Notes: generated from the letters alone by a model not told the origin. DNA of 64,000 nucleotides from Planococcus maitriensis (GCF_003289925.1 NZ_QLZQ01000008.1:1-64000); one strand, 5' to 3'. Positions 36,008-46,288 are shown, counted from the stretch's first letter. Made by a program: numbers and translations.

Positions 36008-36544
36008 ATGAGCACGCATTATTTTATTGGAATCCGGATTCCCGGGCAAGCAGCTGAAAAAATCGGGCAGACGAGAGATTCGTGGGAGCTGTCTACCCAT
36101 AAACGTTTAACGCCTCCTGCGGATATGCATATTACCTTGATTTTCATTGGCGAAGACCGATTCGGTGAATTGGGAAAGATTGCCGAACGGCTCGGGCAGA
36201 TCGATCAAGCACCGTTTCTCTTGCGGCTCGCCGGCGTGAAGACTTTCGGCAACCCCGAAACGCCGCGCATCGTCTATGCCGCGCTCGCTGACAGCCCTGA
36301 GTTGATGAGGCTTCAGCGAGCTGTGCAGCGGCAACTGGATCCATTGGAGCTTTCTACCGACCCGAAGCCGTTTGTCCCGCATGTCACGCTTGCCAGCCGC
36401 TGGAAAGGCGGAAGCTTGCCTGAAAAGTTGGAGCTGGAAGAGCTGGAATTCCCGGTTGATTCATTTTCTTTATTCGAGATTCATCCGCGGGAAACACCGC
36501 GATACAAGGAAATAGAAACTTATTCACTGAAAGGCGGCGCTTGA
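36008..36544 (+). CDS. thpR: RNA 2',3'-cyclic phosphodiesterase ThpR
   Basis: A 2H phosphoesterase of 178 residues with both HxT motifs: MHITLIF near residue 41 and PHVTLAS near residue 124. These enzymes open 2',3'-cyclic phosphates at RNA ends. ATG 36008 was chosen because AGAGGTG lies six bases upstream. Its TGA overlaps the start of the lipid kinase gene. Confidence 0.93.
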   Translation: MSTHYFIGIRIPGQAAEKIGQTRDSWELSTHKRLTPPADMHITLIFIGEDRFGELGKIAERLGQIDQAPFLLRLAGVKTFGNPETPRIVYAALADSPELMRLQRAVQRQLDPLELSTDPKPFVPHVTLASRWKGGSLPEKLELEELEFPVDSFSLFEIHPRETPRYKEIETYSLKGGA

Positions 36545-37473
36545 GCGCCGTGGAAAATACTGTGGATATTGTCTTCATTGTTAATCCGACAGCAGGCAAC
36601 GGGGCGGCGCTTAGAAAATGGCACAAGTTTTCCGAAGCGGCCGATTTCCCTTATGAATATTTTCTTACCCATTCTGCGGGCCATGCGTTTCGCTTGGTCG
36701 GGAAGTTGGCCGAAAGAAGGCGGAAAACCTTGGTGATCGGCTTTGGCGGAGACGGGACCATGCGCGAAATCGCTGCGGCTGCGGCAGGGGCAGAGCTTCT
36801 GTACATCGCTTCGGTTCCTGCCGGATCCGGAAATGATTTCGCCCGTAGCTTCAGTTGTTTTTCGGGGGCGCAGCAAATCAGCCGTTTGTTGGCTTGCCCT
36901 GCAGGGGTGTTGACCGACATCGGCCAAGTAGGCGTCCGGCCGGAGCAGTTGTTTGCGAGCAGTTCGGGCCTTGGCTTTGATGCCGCTGTCGCGCATGCTG
37001 TCAATCATTCGCGGATGAAGCCCTGGTTGAATAAGCTCGGCCTCGGCAACTTGGCGTATTTGATTTTCGTTGTTACCACCTTGTTTGCCTTCAAGAAATT
37101 CAATCTCACTGTCGAATCGGATGGAGCGCTTTACCATTACGAGGACGTATGGCTCGCAACCGTCAGCAATCAGCCATATTTCGGGGGCGGCATGAAAATT
37201 TCACCCCGTTCATCTGCCCATGACGGCCAGCTTGAATTGACGGTCGTCCACCGCTTGCCGAGATTGAAACTGCTGGCCGTTTTTGGTACGGTATTTAGCG
37301 GAAGCCATACGAAATTTCCGGAAGTCAAACAGTTCAGAGGCAGGCATTTTACGCTTGCCGTGGACCGCCCAGTGCCGCGCCATTTGGACGGGGACGGCGC
37401 GGGAATGGCGGATTCGCAAGGAAAACTCGAGTTTCGTGTGTCAGCAAAACAATGGCAACAAGCAAAATTATAA
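36541..37473 (+). CDS. ytlR: Diacylglycerol/lipid kinase family protein (YtlR type)
   Basis: A 310-residue protein of the DagK/LCB5/YegS family. Visible are VFIVNPTAGNG at the N-terminus, the ATP-site motif FGGDGTMREI near residues 62-71, VPAGSGNDFARS and the C-terminal DGDGAGMA. The lipid substrate is not known. The start is probably TTG 36541, overlapping the thpR stop; GTG 36550 is the alternative. trmB begins 21 bases downstream. Confidence 0.88.
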   Translation: MSAVENTVDIVFIVNPTAGNGAALRKWHKFSEAADFPYEYFLTHSAGHAFRLVGKLAERRRKTLVIGFGGDGTMREIAAAAAGAELLYIASVPAGSGNDFARSFSCFSGAQQISRLLACPAGVLTDIGQVGVRPEQLFASSSGLGFDAAVAHAVNHSRMKPWLNKLGLGNLAYLIFVVTTLFAFKKFNLTVESDGALYHYEDVWLATVSNQPYFGGGMKISPRSSAHDGQLELTVVHRLPRLKLLAVFGTVFSGSHTKFPEVKQFRGRHFTLAVDRPVPRHLDGDGAGMADSQGKLEFRVSAKQWQQAKL

Positions 37474-37494
37474 CGAGAAAGAGGATGTCTATAC

Positions 37495-38142
37495 ATGAGA
37501 GCAAGATATAAGCCATGGGCGGCTGATTTGATTGCAGCCCATCCGGAAATCGTCATTCCGAACCCGGAAACACTGAAAGGCAAATGGCACGAAGAGTTCG
37601 GCAATGACCAGCCGATCCACATCGAGGCCGGAAGCGGAAAAGGGCGCTTCATTACCGGGATGGCGCAGGCCAACCCGCATATCAACTACATCGGGATCGA
37701 ACTATTCGAAAGCGTGATCGTGACGGCTCTTCAGGGAGCACTAGAGCCGGAAAGCGGGATTCCGAACCTGCGCCTTTTGCAAGTCAATGCGCAAGAGCTC
37801 GAAACGTTTTTCGAAGCAGGGGAGATCGGCCGTGTTTACTTGAACTTTTCGGATCCTTGGCCGAAGACACGGCACGCGAAACGGCGCTTGACGCACGAAA
37901 GTTTCCTGAAATTGTATGAGCGCGTATTGCCTGAAGGAGGCGAAATACATTTCAAGACCGATAACCGCGGACTTTTTGAATATTCGCTCACGAGTATTTC
38001 TGAATATGGTATGTTATTGAAGGATGTATCGCTGGATCTTCATGCCAATGAACCGGAATGGAACATCATGACGGAATATGAAGAGAAATTTTTGAAAAAA
38101 GGGCAGCCGATCTACCGGCTAGAAGCGAAATTCCAAGCGTAA
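37495..38142 (+). CDS. trmB: tRNA (guanine-N7-)-methyltransferase TrmB
   Basis: A 215-residue class I methyltransferase that makes m7G46 in tRNA. The SAM site is [15 protein letters not shown] near residues 42-56, and the TrmB signature [19 protein letters not shown] lies near residues 116-134, with [12 protein letters not shown] further on. AAAGAGGATG precedes the ATG. Confidence 0.97.
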   Translation: MRARYKPWAADLIAAHPEIVIPNPETLKGKWHEEFGNDQPIHIEAGSGKGRFITGMAQANPHINYIGIELFESVIVTALQGALEPESGIPNLRLLQVNAQELETFFEAGEIGRVYLNFSDPWPKTRHAKRRLTHESFLKLYERVLPEGGEIHFKTDNRGLFEYSLTSISEYGMLLKDVSLDLHANEPEWNIMTEYEEKFLKKGQPIYRLEAKFQA

Positions 38143-38167
38143 CATCAACTCATAAGGGGGAGTTTGT

Positions 38168-39025
38168 ATGCAGAAATTTCAATTTCACGACATGTTGTTA
38201 ACTTGGCTCGATGGGGGGACGACTTGGCTGGACGGGGGCACGATGTTCGGGGTGGTCCCGAAAGTGGTATGGTCGAAGCGCTATCCTGCAAATGGGCAGA
38301 ACCAGATCGAATTGCCGACACATCCGATATTGGTCCAGTTCGATGGCCATAATATCCTCATCGACAGCGGTCTAGGCAACGGCAAATTGACTGATCGCCA
38401 AAAACGCAACCTGGGTGTATCCTCGGAATCGCGTGTGGAAGAGGACCTGGAAGAACTTGGCTTGACTGCGGAAGATATCGACACAGTCTTGATGACGCAT
38501 CTTCACGGGGACCATGCGGCTGGCCTGACGAAAAAGCAAGGCGAGGAATACGTGCCCGCTTTCCCGAACGCGAAAATCTATGTATCGGCAGTGGAGTGGG
38601 AAGAAATGCAGAATCCGAACATCCGCTCGCGCAATACGTATTGGAAAGAGAACTGGGAGCCGATCACCGGACAAGTGGAAACTTTCACCGACGAATTGAC
38701 CGTCTTCGATGCGATCACGATGATCCATACGGGCGGCCACTCGAACGGCCATAGTGTCATCAAGCTCGAGCAGAACGGGGAGACGGTTCTCCATATGGGC
38801 GATATCATGCCGACCCATGCCCACCAAAACCCGCTATGGGTATTGGCGTTCGACGATTACCCGATGGATTCGATCTATGCGAAAGACAAGCTGATGAAAG
38901 AAGCGCTGCCGGGCAATTTCTATTTCAGCTTCTACCATGATGCCTTCTACCGCATCATCAAATGGAACGAGGATGGAAAAGAAGTCGTCGATGCGCTGGA
39001 ACGCAAAGAAAAAGTATTTGAATAA
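38168..39025 (+). CDS. ytnP: Metallo-beta-lactamase-fold lactonase-like YtnP
   Basis: A 285-residue member of the metallo-beta-lactamase superfamily with the zinc motif [11 protein letters not shown] near residues 110-120, plus [11 protein letters not shown] and [12 protein letters not shown]. It is close along its length to B. subtilis YtnP, described as an N-acyl-homoserine-lactone lactonase that interferes with signalling of other bacteria. The N-terminal [14 protein letters not shown] doublet is also present, less exactly, in YtnP. AAGGGGGAG precedes the ATG. Confidence 0.9.
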   Translation: MQKFQFHDMLLTWLDGGTTWLDGGTMFGVVPKVVWSKRYPANGQNQIELPTHPILVQFDGHNILIDSGLGNGKLTDRQKRNLGVSSESRVEEDLEELGLTAEDIDTVLMTHLHGDHAAGLTKKQGEEYVPAFPNAKIYVSAVEWEEMQNPNIRSRNTYWKENWEPITGQVETFTDELTVFDAITMIHTGGHSNGHSVIKLEQNGETVLHMGDIMPTHAHQNPLWVLAFDDYPMDSIYAKDKLMKEALPGNFYFSFYHDAFYRIIKWNEDGKEVVDALERKEKVFE

Positions 39026-39028
39026 AAA

Positions 39029-39070
39029 AGGCAAAACGCCCTGCGGAATTTTTCCGCAGGGCGTTTTAAT
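39029..39070. terminator. Bidirectional terminator between ytnP and ytzB
   Basis: A 16-base-pair stem (39033-39048 with 39052-39067) with a three-base loop lies between convergent genes, with A/T runs on both sides. Confidence 0.92.
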
Positions 39071-39079
39071 GTGGGTCTT

Positions 39080-39394
39080 CTATGATTTGGTGACTTCCAG
39101 GACAGCTCCGGTATAGGCGTCAGCCAGAAACTCATATTGCTCGAGCTCATCATCGCGATGGCGCGTGATGCCGCCTTTGTATACTTCCGTCTTGACCGCG
39201 TGCTGATGGTAAGGCTCGGTTTTCATAAAGATCCACGAACCATCGATCGGGCCTTCTTCCTTGAAGGATTGTTTGACTTTCTTCAAGACGTCGTCGGCCG
39301 GGTAAAGCGTCTGTTTGTTTTCGTAAACTTCCTTTGCGATATAGGCTGCGGCTGCACCGGCAGCAAATCCAATGAGCAAATCACGATTTTTCAT
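39080..39394 (-). CDS. ytzB: PepSY-domain small protein (YtzB type)
   Basis: A 104-residue protein with an N-terminal hydrophobic segment (LLIGFAAGAAAAYIA, residues 6-20) that may be an anchor or signal, and a PepSY-like region ending in the sequence LADAYTGAVLEVTKS, where the conserved DAxTGxVL pattern is clear. Function is unknown; PepSY domains often inhibit proteases. It is divergent from ytoP, as in B. subtilis. Confidence 0.8.
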   Translation of the reverse strand: MKNRDLLIGFAAGAAAAYIAKEVYENKQTLYPADDVLKKVKQSFKEEGPIDGSWIFMKTEPYHQHAVKTEVYKGGITRHRDDELEQYEFLADAYTGAVLEVTKS

Positions 39395-39570
39395 GAAAAC
39401 CCCTCCTTTGCATTCTGGCTAAATTGTACCATAAAGCGGAAAAATGCACGCAAGGAACTGCAAGTACCCAAAATATTTCGTCAATCGAATTACCTGAACT
39501 GGCATTCACAAAGAAAAAGCTCTAAACTGATAAAGGATGCACGTACATATTTTATCAAGGGGGAACTTTT

Positions 39571-40644
39571 ATGAACCAGGATACAAGAGCGATGTTTAAA
39601 ACCTTAACCGAGCTGCGGGGAGCACCCGGCAACGAACATGCCGTACGAAAATTCATGCGCAGCGAGCTCGAGAAATATTCGGATGAACTGATCCAGGACA
39701 ATCTCGGCAGCATTTTCGGTGTAAAAAAAGGCGCACAAGATGGGCCACGCGTCATGGTGGCCGGCCATATGGACGAAGTCGGCTTCATGGTATCGCAAAT
39801 TACCGACAATGGCATGCTGCGCTTTCAGCCACTCGGGGGATGGTGGAATCAAGTCATGCTGGCCATGCGTGTGGATGTGGTTGCGGGGGACCGCATCATT
39901 CCGGGTGTCGTCGGGTCGATCCCGCCGCATCTCCTGGATGAGGCGACGCGTCAAAAGCCGATGGACATCAAGAACATGCTGATCGATGTCGGCGCGGACG
40001 ATAAAGAAGACGCGCTGTCGATGGGCATTCGCCCAGGGCAGCAAATCATCCCATTCAGCCCGTTCACTCCGATGGCCAATGATAAGAAAATCATGGCGAA
40101 AGCTTGGGACAACCGCTACGGCTGCGGATTGTCGATCGAATTGCTGAAAGAATTGCAGGGCGAGTCCTTGCCCAACCAATTGTTCTCCGGTGCGACCGTC
40201 ATGGAAGAAGTCGGCCTTCGGGGCGCCCAGACAGCAGCCAATTTGATCCAGCCGGATATCTTCTATGCGCTGGATGCGAGCCCGGCAAATGATGCGACAG
40301 GAGACAAAAATGAGTTCGGCCAGCTAGGCGAAGGGGCGCTTTTGCGCATCCTCGACCGCACGATGGTCACACACCGGGGCATGCGCGAATTCATCTTGGA
40401 TACTGCCGAGACGCATAACATCCCGTATCAGTATTTTGTCTCGCAAGGCGGAACGGATGCCGGCAAAGTCCATATCGCCAACGAAGGGATCCCAAGTTCC
40501 GTCATCGGCATCTGCTCGCGTTACATCCACACGTCCGCTTCGGTCATCCATACCGATGATTATGCAGCGGCCAAAGAGCTGCTCGTGAAACTGGTGAAAG
40601 CAACAGACCAGTCGACGATGGACACAATCAAACAAAACGTCTGA
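39571..40644 (+). CDS. ytoP: M42-family aminopeptidase YtoP
   Basis: A 357-residue cobalt/zinc aminopeptidase of the M42 (glutamyl/deblocking) family. Metal ligands are seen in [11 protein letters not shown] (His, Asp), AWDNRYGCG (Asp), [14 protein letters not shown] (catalytic Glu and ligand Glu), ALDASPAND (Asp) and [10 protein letters not shown] (His). AAGGGGGAA precedes the ATG. Confidence 0.93.
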   Translation: MNQDTRAMFKTLTELRGAPGNEHAVRKFMRSELEKYSDELIQDNLGSIFGVKKGAQDGPRVMVAGHMDEVGFMVSQITDNGMLRFQPLGGWWNQVMLAMRVDVVAGDRIIPGVVGSIPPHLLDEATRQKPMDIKNMLIDVGADDKEDALSMGIRPGQQIIPFSPFTPMANDKKIMAKAWDNRYGCGLSIELLKELQGESLPNQLFSGATVMEEVGLRGAQTAANLIQPDIFYALDASPANDATGDKNEFGQLGEGALLRILDRTMVTHRGMREFILDTAETHNIPYQYFVSQGGTDAGKVHIANEGIPSSVIGICSRYIHTSASVIHTDDYAAAKELLVKLVKATDQSTMDTIKQNV

Positions 40645-40645
40645 C

Positions 40646-40670
40646 AAAAGCGGCCCCCGGGCCGCTTTTC
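40646..40670 (+). terminator. Terminator of ytoP
   Basis: The stem aaaagcggcc/ggccgctttt with a four-base loop; the T tract is in the right arm. Confidence 0.8.
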
Positions 40671-40716
40671 ATCTGGAAACCGATAACTATCACGAAGTGA
40701 ACAAAGGAGGAGCAAT

Positions 40717-41229
40717 ATGAAATTATGTGTGGCATCGACCAATCCGGCTAAAACTGGCGCAGTCGCATCAGCTCTCGAAAAATTAGGCATTCAGGCAGAG
40801 ATTAAAGGCCAAGCGGCAGATTCAGGCGTTTCGGCACAGCCTTTTTCAATTGAGGAAACAAGGTCCGGCGCAATTAATCGCGCGCGTCATGCGTTATTAT
40901 CTGGCTGCGACGCGGCAATCGGTTTGGAAGGCGGGGTATTCGAGCTGGAAGGGAAATTATACTTATGCAATTGGGGTGCCATTGCGACGGCGGAAGGAGC
41001 AGTGTATATTGCAGGCGGGGCGCAAGTGCCGCTGCCTGCAGAAATCGAAAAACATTTGCGTGCCGGTGAAGAGCTAGGCCCTGTCATGGACCGTTTTGCG
41101 CGTGAAACAGGCATCCGCCATCATAAAGGGGCGATCGGCATTTTGACTGCCGGAAAGCTGAACCGGGTCGAGCTGTTTTCCCAAATCGTCATCTTGTTGT
41201 TGGGGCAATGGCAGGCAAACAGCGATTAA
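40717..41229 (+). CDS. DUF84 inosine/xanthosine triphosphatase family protein
   Basis: A 170-residue protein of the DUF84 (YjjX-like) family, which removes non-canonical purine nucleoside triphosphates such as ITP and XTP. The N-terminal VASTNPAKTGAV, the segment GCDAAIGLEGGVFE and the C-terminal GIRHHKGAIGILTAGKLNR are family blocks. Activity is inferred. AAAGGAGGAGC precedes the ATG. Confidence 0.88.
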   Translation: MKLCVASTNPAKTGAVASALEKLGIQAEIKGQAADSGVSAQPFSIEETRSGAINRARHALLSGCDAAIGLEGGVFELEGKLYLCNWGAIATAEGAVYIAGGAQVPLPAEIEKHLRAGEELGPVMDRFARETGIRHHKGAIGILTAGKLNRVELFSQIVILLLGQWQANSD

Positions 41230-41352
41230 GTTGCATGTGCCCCTAAACATCTTTAAAATGTAGCTAGAAAAGAAATGCTTATTCAATCAAGCCCATTTAC
41301 CTGTTCCATTCAGGAAGTGGGCGGCCGATAGATAAAATGAGGGGGAAATGCT

Positions 41353-41871
41353 GTGCGTCGAATGGGTATTAAAATGATGTTGTTTTCGTCAGTCCTTGTC
41401 CTAACCGGCTGTGTCAGTCCCGCGGACGAACTGGTGGAAGGCGTGTCAAGCGCCAGGGCGGCATTTGAAGAGGAGGCGCCGGAACCCAATGAAACGGCCG
41501 GCGAAACAGAGCTGTATGTTCCCGGGGGGTATGATGTGGAAGAGCCTTCAGATGACCATAATGTATTGATCACCCGCGGCAACCAGGCGTTTGCGTTGTT
41601 CCTCAACCCAAACGAAGCACCGGACAGCACGTTTTTCTATGATTTACAAAAAGCGAATCCGGAAGAAACATGGCTTGCAGACGAAAAATTCAGCCAGCAC
41701 GGCCGGTTCGGGTTCGTCACGGTCCGGACGATCGCAGAAGACCGTTATGAGTTGGTGGTCAGTTCCGGAGGCGCGAAACTGTCGACGGTAACTGAGCAAT
41801 CCGCGCTCCGCAACCATATGGAGTGGATGATGAAAACCGCCCGTTCCATCGAAGCGGCACAAGAGGAGTGA
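41353..41871 (+). CDS. Lipoprotein of unknown function
   Basis: The 172-residue product starts MRRMGIKMMLFSSVLVLTGC, a clear lipoprotein signal with lipobox VLTGC at about residues 16-20. The mature part begins with an acidic linker (EEEAPEPNETAGETE), then a folded region with LITRGNQAFALFLNP and FVTVRTIAEDRYELVVSSGG. I do not recognise the family. The GTG start has AGGGGGAAA seven bases upstream. It ends five bases before ytpP, whose ribosome site overlaps its stop, so the two are co-transcribed. Confidence 0.85.
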   Translation: MRRMGIKMMLFSSVLVLTGCVSPADELVEGVSSARAAFEEEAPEPNETAGETELYVPGGYDVEEPSDDHNVLITRGNQAFALFLNPNEAPDSTFFYDLQKANPEETWLADEKFSQHGRFGFVTVRTIAEDRYELVVSSGGAKLSTVTEQSALRNHMEWMMKTARSIEAAQEE

Positions 41872-41876
41872 ACAAT

Positions 41877-42194
41877 ATGGAGAAATTGCAATCTACAGAA
41901 CAATTCATGAAACTGGCCAACACAGAAAATGTGATCTTTATGTTTACGGCTGATTGGTGCCCCGACTGCCGGGTGATCGATCCCATCATGCCCGAGATTG
42001 AAAAGAAATTCAGCGACTATGCCTTTGTCTCGGTCGACCGGGACGAATTCATCGATTTATGCATCGAAAAAGATATCTATGGAATCCCGAGTTTTCTTGG
42101 ATTCCGCGAAGGGCAAGAGCAAGGGCGCTTTGTCAGCCGCGACCGCAAGACGCAGGAGGAAATTGAATCGTTTATCTCCAGCCTGTCGAAATAA
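41877..42194 (+). CDS. ytpP: Thioredoxin-like protein YtpP
   Basis: A 105-residue thioredoxin-fold protein with the active site FTADWCPDCRVID (CPDC) near residues 24-36 and the cis-proline region IYGIPSFLGF. The CPDC dipeptide differs from the usual CGPC, so its redox potential and partner may differ. B. subtilis YtpP is the counterpart. ATG 41877 is six bases past AGAGGAGTG. Directly upstream lies an exported lipoprotein gene, but YtpP has no signal peptide. Confidence 0.9.
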   Translation: MEKLQSTEQFMKLANTENVIFMFTADWCPDCRVIDPIMPEIEKKFSDYAFVSVDRDEFIDLCIEKDIYGIPSFLGFREGQEQGRFVSRDRKTQEEIESFISSLSK

Positions 42195-42200
42195 AAGGGA

Positions 42201-42240
42201 AAACGGTTCTCCTGTGTGCAGGATGAACCGTTTGTTTGTG
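42201..42240 (+). terminator. Hairpin after ytpP, possibly a weak terminator
   Basis: aaacggttc and gaaccgttt pair with an inner tcctg/cagga stem, followed by tttgtttg. The T tract is interrupted, so partial read-through to ytpQ is likely. Confidence 0.6.
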
Positions 42241-42258
42241 AAAAGGAGGAAAATAGGA

Positions 42259-43074
42259 ATGAAATCCGCCGAATTATTTACTATACTGAAAGAGCGGGTT
42301 GCCAATGACCAGTTGAGCTGGACATTCGACCGCCAAAAAGATATTGCAAATGTAAGGCATACAGAACTGGGGAAAGGCATGACCATTTCATTGCCTCAAG
42401 TCATCAGCCGTTTCGAGACCAAAGGCGATGCAGCGATTGAAGAAATCGCCTATACGATTTCCGAAACTTTCAATGCGATGGAACGTGAATCAGCAGGTGA
42501 ATTGCCGGGTGAACAGCATATTTACCCGGTCATCCGCTCGACCTCGTTTCCTGAAGAATCGCGTGAAGGCCACCGTTTCCTGACTGCTCCCCATACGGCA
42601 GAGACGCGTATTTATTACGCGCTCGATGCCGGGACGACTTACCGGCTGATTGATGAAAAAGTATTGGAAAGCCTAGGGTTGACAGCCGAACAAGTTCAGG
42701 AAATCGCCAAATTCCAAGTGAAGAAATTGAAGACCGCTGTCAAGGAAGACCACGTGGCAGGGAATGTCTTCTACTTCCTGAACGAAAACGATGGTTATGA
42801 TGCCACGCGCATCTTGAATGAAACATTCTTGAAAGACATGAAAAAGAAAATACAAGGGGACATGACTGTCTCGGTCCCCCATCAGGACGTCTTGATCATC
42901 GGAGATATACGAAACGAGACCGGGTACGATGTGCTTGCCCAAATGGCGATGCATTTCTTCACGAACGGCAAAGTGCCGATTACGTCCTTGTCATTCGTCT
43001 ATGAAAATGAAGAGCTTGAACCGATATTCATCCTAGCGAAAAACAGACCCGAGAAGGAGAACGATAAAAAATGA
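42259..43074 (+). CDS. ytpQ: DUF1444 family protein YtpQ
   Basis: A 271-residue cytoplasmic protein of the DUF1444 family, conserved in Bacillales beside ytpP and ytpR; the function is unknown. Visible blocks are [19 protein letters not shown], and the C-terminal [24 protein letters not shown] 42259 has AAAAGGAGG upstream; the frame is open back into ytpP, but those starts lack a ribosome site. Its stop overlaps the ytpR start (ATGA). Confidence 0.9.
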   Translation: MKSAELFTILKERVANDQLSWTFDRQKDIANVRHTELGKGMTISLPQVISRFETKGDAAIEEIAYTISETFNAMERESAGELPGEQHIYPVIRSTSFPEESREGHRFLTAPHTAETRIYYALDAGTTYRLIDEKVLESLGLTAEQVQEIAKFQVKKLKTAVKEDHVAGNVFYFLNENDGYDATRILNETFLKDMKKKIQGDMTVSVPHQDVLIIGDIRNETGYDVLAQMAMHFFTNGKVPITSLSFVYENEELEPIFILAKNRPEKENDKK

Positions 43075-43679
43075 ATGCATTCTATAATAAGCAAGGCGTC
43101 GGCGACGTGCTACTCGTCCAATTGACATTGGAAAAACCGGATAAAATCCATACGGAACAATACGGCGATGTGACGTTGATCAAAAATGAACAGCAAGAGA
43201 TTGCAGGATTCAATTTATTCCAGGCAAGCGATTATGCAGACCTGCCAGAAGGGCAGCCAGTGGAAGTGACGGAAGCCTTGGTGACAGCGCTTCAAAATGC
43301 TCTGGAGAAAAACGGCGTCTCCCACACGCTGGAAGTCGACTTGACGCCGAAATTCGTCGTCGGCTATGTGGAGTCGAAAGACAAGCACCCGAATGCGGAC
43401 AAATTGAATGTGTGCCAAGTGGCGGTCGGCGAGGAAACTTTGCAGATCGTTTGTGGCGCGCCGAATGTGGAAGCGGGGCAAAAAGTGGTCGTCGCTAAAG
43501 TAGGCGCGGTCATGCCTTCTGGGATGGTCATCCGCGATGCAGAACTGCGCGGGGTCGCTTCAAGCGGCATGATCTGCTCAGCAAAGGAATTGGGCTTGCC
43601 GGATGCACCGGCGGAAAAAGGAATTTTGGTATTGCCGGAAGACGCGCAAACAGGATCTCCATTTGAAATGAAGGTGTAA
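43071..43679 (+). CDS. ytpR: tRNA-binding-domain protein YtpR
   Basis: A 202-residue protein whose C-terminal half (from about residue 95) is a tRNA-binding OB fold like the N-terminus of PheT and Arc1p/[44 protein letters not shown] and [13 protein letters not shown] are all typical. It is thought to bind tRNA in trans, partner unknown. It overlaps ytpQ by four bases and is followed within three bases by sftA. Confidence 0.92.
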   Translation: MNAFYNKQGVGDVLLVQLTLEKPDKIHTEQYGDVTLIKNEQQEIAGFNLFQASDYADLPEGQPVEVTEALVTALQNALEKNGVSHTLEVDLTPKFVVGYVESKDKHPNADKLNVCQVAVGEETLQIVCGAPNVEAGQKVVVAKVGAVMPSGMVIRDAELRGVASSGMICSAKELGLPDAPAEKGILVLPEDAQTGSPFEMKV

Positions 43680-43681
43680 CG

Positions 43682-46288
43682 ATGAGTTGGATGAAAAATA
43701 TATGGAATAAAATGTTTACAGAAGACACGGAAACAGAAGAACAACTATACACCCGCAGTGAGGACACACAGCATATCGAACCAGAACAGCAGGCAAGCAA
43801 ACCGGCGCCGTTCCGGTTTCCGCTCATTTCCGATGAAGAAGCGAAAGGCCTGCCAGCAGAAAACCGCAAACCCGAACGGCGCGTAGAAAAGCCGCGTGTT
43901 GATACGCTTCCGAAAGCACCGGAGGAAAAGACCTATGAACTCGATGCCTTGGAACCGAGCGGTAAATTACCTAAACCGAATACAGGGCGCAATAAGAAAA
44001 AGCGTCCCCATGTGCCAAAAACAGCTGAACCTCAAGGCCTCGACCTGCCGGGCAACACGACGCGGCGCTTCCAGCCGACGCGTGTAGCTTCCCCTGTGCA
44101 CGGATTTACGGACCGTCCGGCGCCGATCGACGAGTTATTGGAGCAGGAAGCAAAAAAGAAGGCAGAACTTGAACGCAAGAATGATTGGTCGCAGCGCAGC
44201 TTGCAGGAACTGTACAAGAAGAGCGATGGCCGTTTGCATCAAGCTGAAAAACCGCAATCCGATACGGAGACAACGGTATATAAACCGGCAGAACCAAAGC
44301 AGCAAGCTCCAGACACTGAATCTGTTCGTGAAAAAGCGACTGAAGCGGAAGCGCTGGATGGACAGCAACCCGAAAAAAAGCCTGAACCCCATTATGAATG
44401 GGCAGACCGTAGCCTGCAGGATCTATTGCCGAAAAATCAAAAGGCTGAAGAAGCGCCTGAACAACCGGAAGTAACGGTATACCGTGCAGCAGAACAAGAA
44501 CAGGCGTCAGACGAAACCGATGTTGCTGAGACTGCTGGACAAACTGGTGAAATTTCCTCTGAAGAAACCGGCAAAGGCGGCCCGCAGGCGATTTCTGAAC
44601 TGCCGGAAGCGACAATACATGCCGAAGAGGCACAAATCGCCCAACAGGAAGCCGAACAGGACAATCGTGTACATAGCCCAGAGCCGAAACCGGTATTGCC
44701 GCAGGCGAAAACACAGGAGAAAACCAAAAAGGAACGAACTGTGCCATTCAATGTGCTGATGCTGAAATCGGATAAAGAACGTTTGCCGAAGCAGCAGGTG
44801 CCGACAGCGGAAAAAAAAACGGCATTAATAGAGGAAACCGAAGCTGAACCAGCAAGCCATGGTGAAAAAAGCTTTACTGGCTATCAATTGCCTGGCCATG
44901 AGTATCTTCTAGAGCCTGAAAATGATTTGAAAGATGAAACGTGGATGGAAGAACAAGGCGAGCGCCTTGTCGAAGCTCTGTCCCATTTCCAGATCAAGGC
45001 GGAGATTGTCGGAACGGTACAAGGGCCGGCCGTCACCCGTTTTGAGCTGCGTGTCGCGCAAGGGATCAAAGTGAGCAAAATCCGCAATTTGGCTGACGAC
45101 TTGAAATTGGCGCTTGCGGCACGTGACATCCGCATACAGGCTCCGATTCCCGGGAAAAGCTCGATCGGCATCGAAATCCCGAACCGCCAAAGCCGCGCAG
45201 TGCGCCTGTCGGAAGTCATCGGAAGCCCGAACTTCAAAGCGTCGGATTCACCGCTTGAAGCAGCGCTTGGGCTCGACCTGGCCGGGAATCCAGTTACGCT
45301 CGACCTGCGCAAGATGCCGCACGGCCTGATCGCGGGAGCTACAGGATCCGGCAAAAGCGTATGCATCAATTCGCTGCTCGTGAGCCTGCTGTACCAATCT
45401 TCTCCGCGCGACTTGAAAATGCTGTTGATCGACCCGAAAATGGTCGAACTCGCGCCTTATAACCATATTCCGCATTTAGTCAGCCCCGTCATCACAGATG
45501 TCAAGGCAGCGACCGCTTCCTTGAAATGGGCAGTAGAGGAAATGGAGCGCCGCTATCAGCTGTTTGCCCATACAGGAGTCCGTGATCTCGAACGCTATAA
45601 TAAAATGGTCGATGACAAAGGACAGCCGGCACAGCACTTGCCTTATATCCTGATCGTCATAGATGAGCTTGCCGACTTAATGATGATGTCACCATCAGAT
45701 GTAGAAGATTCCATTTGCCGCATCGCCCAGAAAGCGCGCGCCTGCGGGATCCATCTGGTGATCGCCACACAACGTCCCTCAGTGGACGTCATTACGGGCT
45801 TGATCAAATCCAACATCCCGACGCGCATCGCCTTTTCCGTCTCGTCGCAAGTGGACAGCCGGACAATCTTGGATACCCAAGGAGCTGAACGTTTGCTCGG
45901 GCGTGGGGATATGCTGTATCTAGGGAATGGCATGGCCGCTCCGAACCGCTTGCAGGGAACTTTCGTGACAGATGATGAGATTGAAAAAGTCATCGCCCAT
46001 GTCCGTGCGCAAGGGGAGCCCGATTATATCTTCAAAGAAGAGGAATTGATCCAGCGCAGCCAATCGCCTGCCGAACAGGATGATTTATTCGAGGAAGCGT
46101 GCCGGTTCATCATGTCGCAAGGAAGCGCATCGACTTCCTTGCTGCAGCGGAAATTCCATATCGGCTATAACCGGGCCGCTCGCTTGATGGACCTGATCGA
46201 AGAATATGGTTTCATCTCCGAACAGAATGGGAGCAAAGCGAGAACGGTGCTCATTACGGAAAGCGATATCGAAGAAGTATTCCGTTGA
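43682..46288 (+). CDS. sftA: Soluble DNA translocase SftA (YtpS)
   Basis: An FtsK/SpoIIIE-type ATPase of 868 residues without transmembrane segments, as in B. subtilis SftA, which clears DNA from the closing septum. The first ~400 residues are a low-complexity linker rich in Glu, Pro, Gln and Lys, containing two similar blocks, WSQRSLQELYKK and WADRSLQDLLPK. The motor domain has Walker A GATGSGKSVCIN near residue 555 and Walker B ILIVIDELADLMM, and the C-terminal gamma DNA-reading domain includes STSLLQRKFHIGYNRAARLMD. AAGGTG precedes the ATG. Confidence 0.95.
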   Translation: MSWMKNIWNKMFTEDTETEEQLYTRSEDTQHIEPEQQASKPAPFRFPLISDEEAKGLPAENRKPERRVEKPRVDTLPKAPEEKTYELDALEPSGKLPKPNTGRNKKKRPHVPKTAEPQGLDLPGNTTRRFQPTRVASPVHGFTDRPAPIDELLEQEAKKKAELERKNDWSQRSLQELYKKSDGRLHQAEKPQSDTETTVYKPAEPKQQAPDTESVREKATEAEALDGQQPEKKPEPHYEWADRSLQDLLPKNQKAEEAPEQPEVTVYRAAEQEQASDETDVAETAGQTGEISSEETGKGGPQAISELPEATIHAEEAQIAQQEAEQDNRVHSPEPKPVLPQAKTQEKTKKERTVPFNVLMLKSDKERLPKQQVPTAEKKTALIEETEAEPASHGEKSFTGYQLPGHEYLLEPENDLKDETWMEEQGERLVEALSHFQIKAEIVGTVQGPAVTRFELRVAQGIKVSKIRNLADDLKLALAARDIRIQAPIPGKSSIGIEIPNRQSRAVRLSEVIGSPNFKASDSPLEAALGLDLAGNPVTLDLRKMPHGLIAGATGSGKSVCINSLLVSLLYQSSPRDLKMLLIDPKMVELAPYNHIPHLVSPVITDVKAATASLKWAVEEMERRYQLFAHTGVRDLERYNKMVDDKGQPAQHLPYILIVIDELADLMMMSPSDVEDSICRIAQKARACGIHLVIATQRPSVDVITGLIKSNIPTRIAFSVSSQVDSRTILDTQGAERLLGRGDMLYLGNGMAAPNRLQGTFVTDDEIEKVIAHVRAQGEPDYIFKEEELIQRSQSPAEQDDLFEEACRFIMSQGSASTSLLQRKFHIGYNRAARLMDLIEEYGFISEQNGSKARTVLITESDIEEVFR

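Noticed and set aside
38190-38240. Tandem [14 protein letters not shown] doublet at the YtnP N-terminus as a recent duplication
   Set aside because: The same doublet, less exact, is present in B. subtilis YtnP, so it is part of the family fold and not a local event.
41285-41322. Hairpin between the DUF84 gene and the lipoprotein gene (gcccatttacctg facing caggaagtgggc)
   Set aside because: The stem is imperfect and no T run follows, so it was not called a terminator.
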